Below, piece after piece: positions 35,358 through 51,350 of a stretch of DNA of 64,000 nucleotides; the stretch's first letter is position 1; each line of letters opens with the position of its first letter. The stretch covers positions 6,156,001 to 6,220,000 of the forward strand of contig OU696579.1 in NCBI GenBank assembly GCA_916048095.2. The letters are read 5' to 3'. The position numbers were made by a program, and so were the translations under genes. This DNA is from Sacculina carcini (lineage: Eukaryota > Arthropoda > Thecostraca > Sacculinidae). The notes under the pieces are model-generated. The model was not told the DNA's origin and searched no databases. It was given only the letters and a program-made list of their open reading frames with translations.

Positions 35358-36478
35358 TGTCTGTCTGTCTGTCCCACCCTTGTTGGTCCATATTCTATCA
35401 GCTATTACTCGGTCATCACTTGGCGTACCCGCTACAAATTTATACCATTACGTTCAAAATGTTCTTGTCTACACGATATGCCAAATTTCAAATTTGAAAA
35501 CTAAAACAAAAGAAGTTTTAGCGGTGAAAATACAAAATGAACCCTTAAAAATGCGAAAATTTGGGTCAATATTCTGCAGACTACTCTTCCTAAACCAACA
35601 ATGGTACAACTATAAAAAACTTACCACTGTGTAGAGATTGTTCTGTTCTACTCAAAAAATTATAATTCATACCCAAAAATTTAATATAAAACATGTAAAA
35701 TGGAAAAAAATTCAATCTACATTCAAAATTTTATTTAAACTCCACGCGTCCGATTTTCTACACTTTTTTCTTTGGGTAAAATTTGGGTCAATATTCTGCA
35801 GACTACTCTTCCTAAACCAACAATGGTACAACTATAAAAATTATACCACGGTGTAGAGAATGTTCTGTTCTACTCAACAAAGTAAAATTCATACCCAAAA
35901 ATTTAATATAAAGCATGTAAAATGGAAAAAAATTCAATCTACATTCAAAATTTTATTTAAACTCCACGCGTCCAATTTTTCTACACTTTTTTCTCTATTT
36001 CTCAAAAACTAATTATCACACATCTAAAAAAATAATACCATCATGCTGGGAATTTTGTTTTCTACAACATGGTAAAAATTTTAATTTTCCAAAGTGTATT
36101 AAAAAAAGTTACGGCGGTGTGAAGTGTAAATGACAAAGTCAAAAAGGCAAATTTAGCATAAAAACGTGAATATTTTGGTCAATATTCCGCTATCTATTCC
36201 TCATAAACCAGCAATGGTACAGCTATTGTGGTACAGCTATTAAACTATTGTGTAGATAATTTTGTGCTCTACAGGAAAAAGAATAATTTATACCCACAAA
36301 TGATACAAAAACGTGTAAAATTGGCAAAATTCTCAAATACATCCAAAACTACACTTGAACACCGGGCGACTAAAATTAATTCATTTTTCTACTATTTCTC
36401 AATGATTATTAGTTATACATAAAAATAAATTATACCATCGTGCTAGAAATCTTGTTCTCTACAAAACCTTCTTTCCAG
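35294..36478 (+). mobile_element. Helitron fragment (5' half), left arm
   Basis: Starts with the intact 5' end TCTATATATATAAAAGAG, a TG tract and TCTGTCTGTCTGTCCCACC, then inverted-repeat cores as in the 4.6-kb family. It stops abruptly at about 36465-36478, where CA-rich repeat begins, so it lacks any 3' end. It contains a tandem duplication of about 222 bp (GGTCAATATTCTGCAGAC near 35564 and 35786) absent from the right arm. Confidence 0.8.
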
Positions 36479-36617
36479 AAACTCGCACGCACACAAACTC
36501 ACACGCACACAAACTCACACGCACACAAACTCAAACAAACTTTCACACACATAGATACACACACACACAAACACGCACACACACAAACACATACACTCAA
36601 ACAAGCACACACACATA
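36479..36617. repeat. CA-rich repeat, inner copy
   Basis: Direct near-copy of 35018-35165. Together the two copies flank the Helitron fragment. Confidence 0.85.
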
Positions 36618-37885
36618 GTGATGTCAAAAAACGTTTTTTTTTGGTTGCGGTAATTTTTGCAAGAAAAACATGTTTCTTTATTTTTTTGTTTTTGTTTTTG
36701 TTTTTTTAGAATTAGCCCCAATTGTCATCGGATGATGGATTTTAGTAGATAGAAACTAGTTTAATTGAAGTTTTGCTCCTCTTTACGTGTCTCATTTCAA
36801 AGATAATTTGATAATAGTATAAAAAACAAAAATATTTTTCAATAATATTTACCTCAGGAGACTGTTTAAAGTGCATCCGGATCCGGTGGTTTAGATTTTT
36901 TCATTGAGAAAACCCATGTTTTTAAAGATGGTTATAATTATGTGGATATTTGAAGTAGTTTGTCAGCAGAACAAAACAAATTCATTGAGTAATCATGTGT
37001 TTTTTTTAAAAGAAACCATGTTTTTGATGAAAAAATGCAATGATGTCTTCAATATTGGTTTTAAATTCGTTTTATCAATGTACAGATTGAGAAAATGTTG
37101 ACAGAAGAACAAGACAAGTTAATTGGTTGGTCAAGTGTTTTTTGACAAACGTATATTTAACGTTTTTTCAATGAAACAATGTTTTCTGAAACAGTATCTA
37201 TGTAAGATAGATTTGGTTGATGTACGTTCAAATACCTTTTGTATAGCAAGTAGCCTGCTGGTACGTATAAGCGGCTGGTTAAACCACTTGATTTAAACTG
37301 TTTTTTAAGCCATGTTTTTTAACAAAATATTTTTTTTGAAAAACGGTTTCCGTAGATGTAGAGATTTAGGAAAAAATTGGCGGCTTATCAAGGAAAGTTG
37401 AACCAAATTAATTGGTTTTTTATTAGTAACCTGCTTTTAGAACTGGTTTTATGGATGATGGTTCCTTTGATGTAGTAATTTGTGTTCAAATACCTTTTTG
37501 TACATTAAATATATTTTCTCAGTCGTTTTTTTCCTACACGAAAATATTGCCCGTTTTTCTGGTCAGGATTGTCACTCTGATTAGTGCGACCCGCTTTTAT
37601 TCGTAGTCTCATTAGGGACACTAAGTTTGTGTGTATATTTGTAGTATTTGTGTAAATATTTGCAGTGTTTGTACTTTTGTTTTTGCAAATAATTGATCTG
37701 CTGAATGAAATTATGAAACTTATTATAATCAACGTAGTTCATTTCTGATAGGAAAAAGGTAATATGTAAAACATAATAAAAAATTATGCCACCTGTTGTT
37801 TTTTAAAACAGTTTCAGATTTTAGCATAAAAAACGGTTCTCAAACCCTGCTTTCTTACACAATGATTAACTCAATAATTAAGATA
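36618..37885. repeat. AT-rich block with a degenerate ~145-bp repeat (left arm)
   Basis: Loose recurrences of ACCATGTTTTT..ATGAAA-type stretches followed by TTCAAATACC or TTAATTGG at about 36910, 37015, 37165, 37315 and 37450 suggest a worn tandem repeat. No gene is seen: the short frames have no domain and are mirrored in the right arm only because the whole arm is. Confidence 0.4.
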
Positions 37886-38247
37886 AAAAGGTTAAATGCT
37901 TAAGTTACAGCTGCTACACGGGAAGAAGCCGAAGCTTATGAACAAACAGGTGTGCCCCGTGCAGCTCGCTGCCACCGGAGAACCGACCTTCTCCACGGTC
38001 TCCACTCCACGACCCTCTATGGCGCCACAAGGACGAATGGACAAGCCACAAAACGTATTAGAGAGGGCCACCTCCCCAGAATGCATGGCACAACTCATGA
38101 CTGATATCTGGTACCATAATTTTCTGCTGGGTGGACATGGGCTGTGGGAATGTAGAATTCGCCCAATGAAACTCTGCTCCGCCGGGTTTCGAACCACGGA
38201 CCTCCCGCTTGTGAGGCGGTTGTGCTAACAACTACACCACGGAGTCC
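37886..38247 (-). mobile_element. tRNA-Val-derived SINE, left arm
   Basis: Read on the minus strand, the head (38247 to about 38176) resembles tRNA-Val: CTCCG pairs with CGGAG in the acceptor stem, the anticodon stem CCGC/GCGG encloses CTCACAA (anticodon CAC), and the T-arm has GGTTCGAAACC. A non-tRNA body of about 290 bp follows and ends near 37886 in an AT-rich tail. Pol III boxes A (38229-38239) and B (38185-38195) are intact. Body and tail after a tRNA head define a SINE, not a tRNA gene. Family not recognised. Confidence 0.8.
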
Positions 38248-38829
38248 ACAAATTGAATTGAATTGAATGCACATACACTGTACATACACTGTGCAAGCAA
38301 TGATATTAGGGCTTTCAGACACATTATAACAATTATATTGTGCATATTTAATGATAATTCAATTTGATAGGGTCACTAATAGCATGTATAACTCATGTGT
38401 TGATACAAAATAATTCATTTAACATCCCAAATATATCATTTCCATTATTTGAAATCTTGGCATGACTCTTCAAAAAAAACAAAAAGAACGTGTATTTTTG
38501 GTCGCGTTTTTTTTGGCAAAAAAACATCGTTTTTTAGGTCGCATCTCTACATACACAGGACCGACATAGGTTTCGTCCACCGTTTGAAAGTGCCACACAA
38601 TTCTACCGCGCTCACACTCTTTCTACGCGTGCCACAGTGGCCGCGTTCAAGTGGCGTGGCTGATGCGTGCGTGTTGAGTCATGGTCGTTTTTGTCCACAC
38701 TCAGTGGTTTTCAAACTTGGTGTATGTGGTCGTATTGTCCTCACTCGTGATACGGCTCAGGCGGTGCTGTTTTTGACTAATTCCAGTATTGAGAAGAAAT
38801 TTGAGATTGAGTTGACTAAATTTGTGATT

Positions 38830-39244
38830 GTTTTGAAAGACTTTGATGTAGTTATTTAAATATATGAATGTATATATGAATGGTTTGACTGAGGGGATGT
38901 TGAGCACATTGCACTGATATTTTCTCCTTGTTATAAATGTTTGCTTTGCATATCATAAAATTGTATTTCGCATAATAGTTCAACATACATCAATGTACAG
39001 GGGAGTACGGCTACATGAATGAGTACAATTACACCGTTAAACGGCTCAAGCGATGCTGTATTTTGGCAAATTTCAGTGCTTCGTTAACATTTACTAGTTC
39101 AGGAGTACTTAACCGGGGTGCGAGCCTGGTTACTAGGGGTAATTCGCTACAGCTCGTGACATGCACAAAATAACTCAATAGCACCAAAACCCTGCTTTAG
39201 CAGTCACTTCGATGTCTTTCATTGTCGCAGCAGGTATTACGTTC
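38830..39244. other. Palindrome spacer, left part; no gene seen
   Basis: Single-copy sequence with AGTACTTAACCGGGGTG near 39112, resembling ATAACCGGGGTGG near 39817. Both could be worn hAT ends, but no matching opposite ends or target duplications were found. Confidence 0.5.
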
Positions 39245-39480
39245 TTCAACAACAACAACAAGCGTGTATTTGATATAGCGCACTAATCAACAAAGGCGCG
39301 ATAAACATCATCATCAATCAACAAAGGCGCGATAAACATCATCATCAATCAACAAAGGCGCGATAAACATGAAATATAGAGATACAAGATATTACATCAA
39401 AACGGGAGCTCAGAAATAATAAAACAAGAGCTAGCAAGGACAAAAATATAACGGGGAAGATAAACACCGAATTGTTTTAT
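39245..39480 (-). mobile_element. LINE/SINE 3' tail with 31-bp tandem repeat
   Basis: On the minus strand it ends in a (TTG)n tail (39246-39262), preceded by GCGCTATATCAAATACACGC and three tandem copies of a 31-bp unit containing CGCGCCTTTGTTGATT (period 31: 39291, 39322, 39353). GCGCTATATAA-type sequence before a short tandem tail is the usual L2-like LINE or derived-SINE 3' end. No coding part remains. Confidence 0.6.
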
Positions 39481-41850
<2,370 letters not shown>

Positions 41851-42468
41851 AATCACAAATTTAGTCAACTCAATCTCAATTTGCTGCTCAAAACTGGAAT
41901 TAGTCAAAAACAGCACCGCATGAGCCGTATCACGAGTGTGGACAATGCGACCACATACACCAAGTTTGAAAACCACTGAGTGTGGACAAAAACGACCATG
42001 ACTCATCACGCACGCATCAGCCACGCCACTTGAACGCGGCCACTGTGGCACGCGTAGAAAGAGTGTGAGCGCGGTAGAATTGTGTGGCACTTTCAAACGG
42101 TGGACGAAACCTATGTCGGTCCTGTGTATGTAGAGATGCGACCTGAAAAAACGATGTTTTTTTGCCAAAAAAAACGCGACCAAAAATACACGTTCTTTTT
42201 GTTTTTTTTGAAGAGTCATGCCAAGATTTCAAATAATGGAAATGATATATTTGGAATGTTAAATGAATTATTTTGTATCAACACATGAGTTATACATGCT
42301 ATTAGTGACCCTATCAAATTGAATTATCATTAAATATGCACAATATAATTGTTATAATGTGTCTGAAAGCCCTAATATCATTGCTTGCACAGTACTGTGC
42401 GGCAATTCTATGTACAGTGAAGTACAGTGTATGTACAGTGTATGTGCATTCAATTCAATTCAATTTGT

Positions 42469-42830
42469 GGACTCCGTGGTGTAGTTGTTAGCACAACCGC
42501 CTCACAAGCGCGAGGTCCGTGGTTCGAAACCCGGCGGAGCAGAGTTTCATTGGGCGAATTCTACATTCCCACAGCCCATGTCCACCCAGCAGAAAATTAT
42601 GGTACCAGATATCAGTCATGATTTGTGCCATGCATTCTGGGGAGGTGGCCCTCTCTAATACGTTTTGTGGCTTGTCCATTCGTCCTTGTGGCGCCATAGA
42701 GGGTCGTGGAGTGGAGACCGTGGAGAGGGTCGGTTCTCCGGTGGCAGCGAGCTGCACGGGGCACACCTGTGTGTTCATAAGCTTCGGCTTCTTCCCGTGT
42801 AGCAGCTGTAACTTAAGCATTTAACCTTTT
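42469..42830 (+). mobile_element. tRNA-Val-derived SINE, right arm
   Basis: Mirror copy of 37886-38247. Box A TGGTGTAGTTG is at 42477-42487, the anticodon CAC at 42503-42505 and box B GGTTCGAAACC at 42521-42531. The anticodon stem has one more mismatch than the left copy (CCGC against GCGC). The body from about 42541 includes CCCACAGCCCATGTCCACCC. The 5' flank is ATTCAATTCAATTCAATT, possibly simple repeat at the integration site. Confidence 0.8.
42477..42531 (+). promoter_or_regulatory. Internal Pol III promoter (A and B boxes) of the SINE
   Basis: TGGTGTAGTTG fits the A-box consensus TRGYNNARNNG, and GGTTCGAAACC fits the B-box GGTTCGANNCC. The spacing of 33 nt between the boxes is normal for tRNA-type promoters. 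Confidence 0.75.
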
Positions 42831-44099
42831 TATCTTAATTATTGAGTTAATCATTGTGTAAGAAAGCAGGGTTTGAGAACCGTTTTTTATGCTAAAATCT
42901 GAAACTGTTTTAAAAAACAACAGGTGGCATAATTTTTTATTATGTTTTACATATTACCTTTTTCCTATCAGAAATGAACTACGTTGATTATAATAAGTTT
43001 CATAATTTCATTCAGCAGATCAATTATTTGCAAAAACAAAAGTACAAACACTGCAAATATTTACACAAATACTACAAATATACACACAAACTTAGTGTCC
43101 CTAATGAGACTACGAATAAAAGCGGGTCGCATTAATCAGAGTGACAATCCTGACCAGAAAAACGGGCAATATTTTCGTGTAGGAAAAAAACGACTGAGAA
43201 AATATATTTAATGTACAAAAAGGTATTTGAACACAAATTACTACATCAAAGGAACCATCATCCATAAAACCAGTTCTAAAAGCAGGTTACTAATAAAAAG
43301 CCAATTAATTTGGTTCAACTTTCCTTGATGAGCCGCCAATTTTTTCCTAAATCTCTACATCTACGGAAACCGTTTTTCAAAAAAAATATTAAAAAAAAAA
43401 AACATGGCTTAAAAAACAGTTTAAATCAAGTGGTTTAACCAGCCGCTTATACGTACCAGCAGGCTACTTGCTATACAAAAGGTATTTGAACGTACATCAA
43501 CCAAATCTATCTTACATAGATACTGTTTCAGAAAACATTGTTTCATTGAAAAAACGTTAAATATACGTTTGTCAAAAAACACTTGACCAACCAATTAACT
43601 TGTCTTGTTCTTCTGTCAACATTTTCTCAATCTGTACATTGATAAAACGAATTTAAAACCAATATGGAAGACATCATTGCATTTTTTCATCAAAAACATG
43701 GTTTCTTTTACAAAAAACACATGATTACTCAATGAATTTGTTTTGTTCTGCTGACAAACTACTTCAAATATCCACATAATTATAACCATATTTAAAAACA
43801 TGGGTTTTCTCAATGAAAAAATCTAAACCACCGGATCCGGATGCACTTTAAACAGTCTCCTGAGGTAAATATTATTGAAAAATATTTTTGTTTTTTATAC
43901 TATTATCAAATTATCTTTGAAATGAGACACGTAAAGAGGAACATAACTTCAATTAAACTCGTTTCTATGTACTAAAATCCATCATCCGATGACAATTGGG
44001 GCTAATTCTAAAAAAACAAAAACAAAAAAAAAAAAAAAAAAAAAACATGTTTTTCTTGCAAAAATTACCGCAAACAAAAAAAAACGTTTTTTGACATCA
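42831..44099. repeat. AT-rich block of the right arm (mirror of 36618-37885)
   Basis: Same content as 36618-37885 in reverse. It differs mainly in the lengths of poly-A/T runs (for example 44023-44043). No gene. Confidence 0.6.
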
Positions 44100-44240
44100 C
44101 TATGTGTGTGTGTGTGCTTGTTTGAGTGTATGTGTTTGTGTGTGTGCGTGTTTGTGTGTGTGTGTATCTATGTGTGTGAAAGTTTGTTTGAGTTTGTGTG
44201 CGTGTGAGTTTGTGTGCGTGTGAGTTTGTGTGCGTGCGAG
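44100..44240. repeat. TG-rich repeat (mirror of 36479-36617)
   Basis: GTGTGCGTGTGAGTTT units. The second copy of the pair is at about 49925-50115, on the outer side of the Helitrons. Confidence 0.85.
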
Positions 44241-45143
44241 TTTCTGGAAAGAAGGTTTAGTAGAAAACAAGATTTCTAGCACGATGGTATAATTTATTTT
44301 TATGTATAACTAATAATTATTGAGAAATAGTAGAAAAATGAATTAATTTTAGTCGCCCGGTGTTCAAGTGTAGTTTTGGATGTATTTGAGAATTTTGCCA
44401 ATTTTACACGTTTTTGTATCATTTGTGGGTATAAATTATTCTTTTTCCTGTAGAGCACAAAATTATCTACACAATGGTTTAATAGCTGTACCACAATAGC
44501 TGTACCATTGCTGGTTTATGAGGAATAGATAGCGGAATATTGACCAAAATATTCACGTTTTTATGCTAAATTGGCCTTTTTGACTTTGTCATTTACACTT
44601 CACACCGCCGTAACTTTTTTTAATACACTTTGGAAAACTAAAATTTTTACCATGTTGTAGACAACAAAATTCCCAGCATGATGGTATTATTTTTTTAGAT
44701 GTGTGATAATTAGTTTTTGAGAAATAGAGAAAAAAGTGTAGAAAATTGGACGCGTGGAGTTTAAATAAAATTTTGAATGTAGATTGAATTTTTTTCCATT
44801 TTACATGCTTTATATTAAATTTTTGGGTATAAATTATACTTTTTGAGTAGAACAGAACAATCTCTACACAGTGGTAAATTTTTTATAGTTGTACCATTGT
44901 TGGTTTAGGAAGAGTAGTCTGCAGAATATTGACCCAAATTTTCGCATTTTTAAGGGTTCATTTTGTATTTTCACCGCTAAAACATTTTTTGTTTTAATTT
45001 TCAAATTTGAAATTTAGCATATCGTGTAGACAAGAACATTTTGAACGTAATGGTATAAAATTGTAGCGGGTACGTCAAGTGATGACCGAGTAATAGCTGA
45101 TAGAATATGGACCAACAAGGGTGGGACAGACAGACAGACACAA

Positions 45144-45174
<31 letters not shown>

Positions 45175-45198
45175 GAGGATCTCTTTTATATATATAGA
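44241..45198 (-). mobile_element. Helitron fragment (5' half), right arm
   Basis: Mirror of 35294-36478 without its internal duplication. The 5' terminus (CTCTTTTATATATATAGA) ends at 45198 and is followed with no spacer by the 3' CTAG of the next Helitron. Confidence 0.8.
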
Positions 45199-48100
45199 CT
45201 AGCATTAAAACCCGCCCGTTGTGCGGAAGAATTCATAAAAATATTGCAAATTAAAAATAAATAAGGATAACTCATAAAAACCTTAATCAATTAAAAAGTC
45301 TAAATTTCATTATTTTTAATTTACATTTTGACAAAATATTTTCACTCAGCCCGCCTCATATTTAAACCCGGCCGACGTGCGGAATAATTCAGAACTCGAA
45401 CACCATCCGTTCTGGTTCTTGAAGTCAAATCCATTAGTTTTGTATATGAATTCATTCTACACGGTGAAATTGAACGTTTTATTGCTGCCCGCGGGACATT
45501 TTTATTTCATAAAAATGAGCCATCGCTTCGTTTGCGTTTGAAGCCCCTGATCATTGAACCAGCGAACCATGAACCAGCGCAATTATGTCACCTCATATTC
45601 AAGCATACATACACAGACAGACAGATAATTTCTTCTTTATGTATATATATAGCATTAAAACCGCATTAAAACCCGCCCGTTGTGCGGAACAATTCATAAT
45701 AATATTGCAAATTAAAAATAAATAAGGCAAACTCATGAAGACCTTAATCAATTAAAAAGTCTAAATTTCATTATTTTTAATTTTATTTTGACAAAATATT
45801 TTCACTCAACCCGCCTCATATTTAAACCCGGCCGACGTGCGGAATAATTCAGAACTCGAACACCATCCGTTGTGGTTCTTGAAGTCAAATCCATTAGTTT
45901 TGTATATGAATTCATTCTATACGGTGAAATTGAACGTTTTATTGCTGCCCGCGGGACATTTTTATTTCATAAAAATGAGCCATCGCTTCGTTTGCGTTTG
46001 AAGCCCCTGATAATTGAACCAGCGAACCATGAGCCAGCGCAATTATGTCACCTCATATTCAAGCATACATACACAGACAGACAGATAATTTCTTCTTTAT
46101 GTATATATATAGCATTAAAACCCGCCCGTTGTGCGGAGCAATTCATAACATGAAATTCATATTCAATTCATAAAAAATATGGAAAAATAAAAATGAAATA
46201 GGGTACACTCATAAAAATATTAATCAATTGAAAATTATAAGTTTAATTATTTTTATTTCGACACAATATTTCCCCTCAGTCCGCCTGAGTCATTTTTAAA
46301 CCCGCCCGTCGTGCTGAATAATTCAGAACTCGAACACGATCCGTTCTGCATCTTGAAGTCAAATCCATTGGTTTTGTGTATGGATTAATTCTACAGGGTA
46401 AATTGAACGTTCTATTGTCTATAGTTGCTGCCCGCGGAACATTTTATTTTAAAAAAAACCTTTTTTTAAATGAACCATTTGAAAAAATGATCTAAAAACA
46501 CTTTTTTAAACCCACCCGTCGTGCGGAACAATTCATACAATAAAATTCATATCAAATCCATAAAATATAATTAATACAAATTGAAAAGCAAAAAATGTAA
46601 CCTATAAATATCTTAACCAATAGAAAAGTCTAAATGTGAATATTTTTGTTCTTATTTTGACAAATATTATCCCTCAACCCGCCTGATATATAAATCTGCC
46701 CGTCGTGTGGTATAATTCAGAACACAAACACGAAACAAACAATGAAAGATGATGAAATCTTTTCATCAGACTGTTTCCAAACTATATTTATTACTTAACA
46801 TCATTCCCCAATATCATTTGCTTAAGTACTATTTCACTTTTACCGCTATAATATTTATTGTTAAAATTTATATATTTTCCGCTATCATTAAAACCCAATA
46901 TAACCTGAGTCAAACCTACCCAACCCAACCCAACCATTCAATCTTGACCGCTCTCAGCCTAGTCTGAGGTGATTTAACTTATTAGTTTGTGATCACAAAA
47001 TATACTGATGCGATCATAATTTGTAATCAGAAGACTGAGATTATCTACCCCAGGGGTACCAAACACGCGGCCCACCAATACTTTTCTCTCAACCCGCCAA
47101 TATAGTATCGGGACCAAACTGTAAGGTAGCTAAATTCACATTTGTTGCATAATGCGATATAATTTTACACCATTATCATATTATCTCATAATTCCCGGTT
47201 AATGCTTCCACTAATGCATCATATTCATACAGTTGTTATTTTTTGGATTACATCGATAATGCAGCCCTTGATATTACAGCCGATATTATATTATGCAATC
47301 TATATTCTGCTACGTATTATTCCTAATACATATATCATCAGATCGCAAAATATATTTAAAGGTTCACATCATTCTCCAAAATCATTTGCTTAAGAGCTAT
47401 TCTACTTTTATCGCTAGAATATTTACTGCTAGCAAAATATCATATACCTCGCTATCATTTAAACCCACTCTTTATAGATACATTTAATTCGCCCGTCGTG
47501 CGGAACAGTTCATAAAATATAATTAATATTCAATTCATAAAAAAATTAGTGCAAATGGAAAAAGAAAAACAAACCCACAGGAAAGTTATAGCTAATCTAA
47601 AAGTCTAAATGTGAAATTTATGTTTCAATTTAGAAAACATGTTTTTCCACAACACTATCAAAACAATGCAACCTTCTGTCATCTCTATAATTCCAGGTTA
47701 ATGCTTCCGCTAGAACAGCATAAGTTGGCATTACATGATATTGCAACCCATATCCTTATGCAACTTATGCTTATGCAACTTGAAATTAAACCAATTAAAT
47801 TACACAGTTAAATTCAGTAGTTTACTTTGTTCCCAATAGCATTTTACCCGCCCGTCGTGCGGAACGTTATTGAGGACAATAAAGCCTTTATATTCAGTAG
47901 AGTGTAGCATTAATTAAACTGTACGCAATAAAACCACACCATCCATGCTTGGAGATAATATGATGCATTCTTAATTGTGATTGGGCTTCAGTGAAATTTA
48001 ATCGGTGTATATTCCTGTGTAATCGCAAGTGCGCATAATAGCTGTCAAATTGGCAACATGATAATTTGACTTTACACCGCCGTAACTTCCTTCAGATACA

Positions 48101-49802
48101 CTTTGTAAAATTACAAATTATACCGTATTGTAGAAAACAAGATTTCTAGCACGATGGTATAATTTATTTTGATGTTTAGCAAATAGTTACTGAGAAATAG
48201 TAGAAAAATTAATTAATCTTATTCGGCCGGTGTTCAAGTGAAATTTTGGATGTATTTGAGAATTTTGCCAATTTTACACGTTTTTTGTATCATTTGTGGT
48301 TATAAATTATAGCTTATCTTGTAGAACACAAAATTCTCTACACAGTAGTATATTCCTGAGTAATCGCAAGTGCGTAAATTGTGATTGGACTTGAGTGAAA
48401 TTAAATCAGTGTATATTCATGTGTAATCGCAAGTACGCATAATAGCTGTCAAATTGGCAACATGACATTTTGACTTTACACCGCCGTATCTTCCTTCAGA
48501 TACACCTTGGAAAATTAAGAATTATACTGTATTGTAGAAAACAACATTTCTAGCACGATGGTATAATTAATTTTAAGGTATGACAAACAGTTCCTGAGAA
48601 ATGGGTAGAAAAATGAATAAATTTTAGTCACCCGGTGTTCTAGTGTAATTTTGGATGCATTTGAGAATTTTGCCAATTTTACACGTTTTTTGTATCATTT
48701 GTGGGTATAAATTATACCTTTTCTTGTAGAACACAAAATTCTCTACACAGTAGTATATTCCTGTGTAATCGCAAGTGCGCATAATAGCTGTCAAATTGGC
48801 AATATGTCCTTTTGACTTTACACCGCCGTCACTTCCTTCAGATACACTTTGGAAAATTAAGAATTATACCGCATTTAAAAAAATACAATTTCCAGCACGA
48901 TTATATAATTTATTTTAATGTGTGACAAATAGTTCCTGAGAAATAGGTAGAAAAATGAATTAATTTAGGCGCCCGGTGATCAATTTTAATTTTGGATGTA
49001 TTTGACAATTTTGCCAATTTTACACATTTTTTGTATCATTTGTGGGTATAAATTATAACTTTTCTTGTAGAACACAAAATTATCTACACAATAGTATAAC
49101 TTTTATAGCTGTACCATTGCTGGTTTATGAGGAATAGATAGGGGAATATTTACCAAAACATTCACGGTTTCCAGTGCTAATTTTGCATTTTTGACTTTGT
49201 CATTTTGACTTCACACCGCCGTAAATTTTTTTTAATACACTTTGGAAAATTAAAAATTATACCGTGTTGTAGCAAACAAAATTCCCAGCATGATGGTATT
49301 ATTTATTTAGTTGTGTGATAATTAGTTTTTGATACATAGAGAAAAAAGTATAGAAAATCGGACGCGTGGAGTATAAATATAATTTTGAATATAGATTGAA
49401 ATTTTGTCATGTTTACATCTTTTATGTTCTATTTTTGGATATGAATTATAACCTATCTTGTAGAACAGAAAATTTTCTACACAGTGGTATAATTTGTTTG
49501 GCTGTACCATTTCTGGTTTATGAGGAGTAGATGGGAGAGCATTGACCACAATTTTCGCATTTTTCAGGGTTCATTTTGTCTTTTCACCGCTATAACTTTT
49601 TTTGATTTCATTTTTGAAATTTAAAATTTAATCTAAAGTGTAGACAAGAAAATTTCCAACGTGATGGTATAAATTGTTAGCGGGTAGGCTGAGTGGTGGC
49701 CGAATAATAGCTGATAGAAAATGGACCAAGGAGGGTCGAACACACACACACACACACACACAGACAGACAGACACACAGAGGATCTCTTTTATATATATA
49801 GA
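45199..49802 (-). mobile_element. 4.6-kb non-autonomous Helitron, copy A'''
   Basis: Full length at 4604 bp. The 3' CTAG is at 45199-45202 and the 5' terminus (rc TCTATATATATAAAAGAG) ends at 49802. It has the same order of modules as copy A, and several internal short frames are identical to copy A but not to A', so A and A''' are the closest pair. It splits the right arm of the giant inverted repeat exactly at the 5' end of an older Helitron fragment and is absent from the left arm, so it arrived after the palindrome formed (or was lost from the left arm). Confidence 0.85.
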
Positions 49803-50120
<318 letters not shown>

Positions 50121-50211
50121 AAAAGCTGACATTCAATTATAACTGTTCTTTCTTAGTGGTGTTATTTGTGCAATCCAACCAGTAATTGGGGTTAATGTTT
50201 TTCAGCTAGTT

Positions 50212-50468
50212 CAGTGGTTCTCAACCTATTTTCTCTGATTTCCCACTTCCTAATGAGCCATCTCTACATCTTCTACGACAGCGATGATAAATTCAATAAA
50301 GGCATTTGTTACATCAAAGTAAATGTCAAGAGGTCATTTGAAACAAGCACAAACGAATTTGGATTGATAATAACACACATTTGATCTTCTGTCCCACCTT
50401 TAACATCCCACATAGCATCTCTTCCATTCCCCAGCAGTGGGGAATTCCCCACAGGTTAAGAACCACTG
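50212..50468. mobile_element. hAT MITE, right arm
   Basis: Mirror of 34616-34872. Termini CAGTGGTTCTCAACCT and GGTTAAGAACCACTG. The target duplications are AGCTAGTT (50204-50211) and AGCTAGCT (50469-50476), one mismatch, whereas the left-arm pair is perfect. Confidence 0.88.
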
Positions 50469-51350
50469 AGCTAGCTGGTCGAAATCAAAACAAAACACGA
50501 CAAAACTTGCCTGCAGCTCACGATCAATTTATACATCACATATATTGTATCAACCGTTCTTGTCATTATGCTGCTCCTGGCAAATTTTGGTTATTCGAAA
50601 TGATTAGGAAACGCCTTGAAGATAGATGTCACATGTTGTTCTATGTGTCATGCATTTGCATTATATATGCATTGAATATGAATATAGTGACTGCGCCAAG
50701 AAGGGGACTTGGGGGGGGGGTGCTGAAGCCCAACAGATGATGTACCAATCTTCGCTGAGCCCCCTTCCAAAAAAAATTCCTGACCATGAATATTTCGAGG
50801 GTAGTTGATCGTGAGAGTTGCTCGTGTTTCGCCAAGCCCACGCATCCTGTTCTTTAGCCTCCCTTCCGTCAACCCCCACTAGAAAAATGTATATGACACG
50901 TATATAACACGTATATATATATGCATTTATATAACACGGCCGATCTTAATGCAAAAAATAAACGGGGCAGATTTGTTCATAAAAATCACAGGTAACTATG
51001 GCAACTTGAGATGTCAATACAATGACGCTAGTATATACACCGTGATCCAGTATACATACGGCATTCACCAACGTCGCAGCTTAGCAGGCACACTTGAGTT
51101 CCGCTGCATGTGCACAGTGCAACAGATCAGTTGATTCAAAAGCTGATTTGAGGTAAAATTCATTTTTACGTTGAAAGCCAAATTTATCAACTGACGAAAC
51201 TCCTCATTGACCCAATTGCTTCATCATATTGTTTAATTTACAATATGAAAAGTATTCTATCTGAATGCAGCAAATATGATTATCAATATGTCAGGAGTTA
51301 TACGTGCATACATACATGCTTCTTGTGGAGTACTCGTAGAAAAAGCTGCT

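Larger units (their letters stand above)
33583..38829 (+). repeat. Giant inverted repeat, left arm
   Basis: This segment is the reverse complement of 41851 to about 51480, once the Helitron at 45199-49802 is left out. Going inward it holds a short piece of the minisatellite (33583-33730), a 370-bp unit also found at the starts of D1 and D2, an unclassified block (34140-34440), a hAT MITE, CA-rich repeats, a TA repeat, a Helitron fragment, CA-rich repeats again, an AT-rich block and a SINE. The spacer is 38830-41850. Arm identity is high by eye (most ORF pairs differ at 0-3 residues). Confidence 0.93.

Noticed and set aside
37892-38228. 101-110 codon frames on both strands, mirrored at 42488-42824
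   Set aside because: They lie wholly within the SINE; mirrored conservation reflects the palindrome.
42469-42541. A functional tRNA-Val gene
   Set aside because: The acceptor and anticodon stems have mismatches, there is no T-run terminator after the tRNA part, and a shared ~290-bp body follows, so it is a SINE head.
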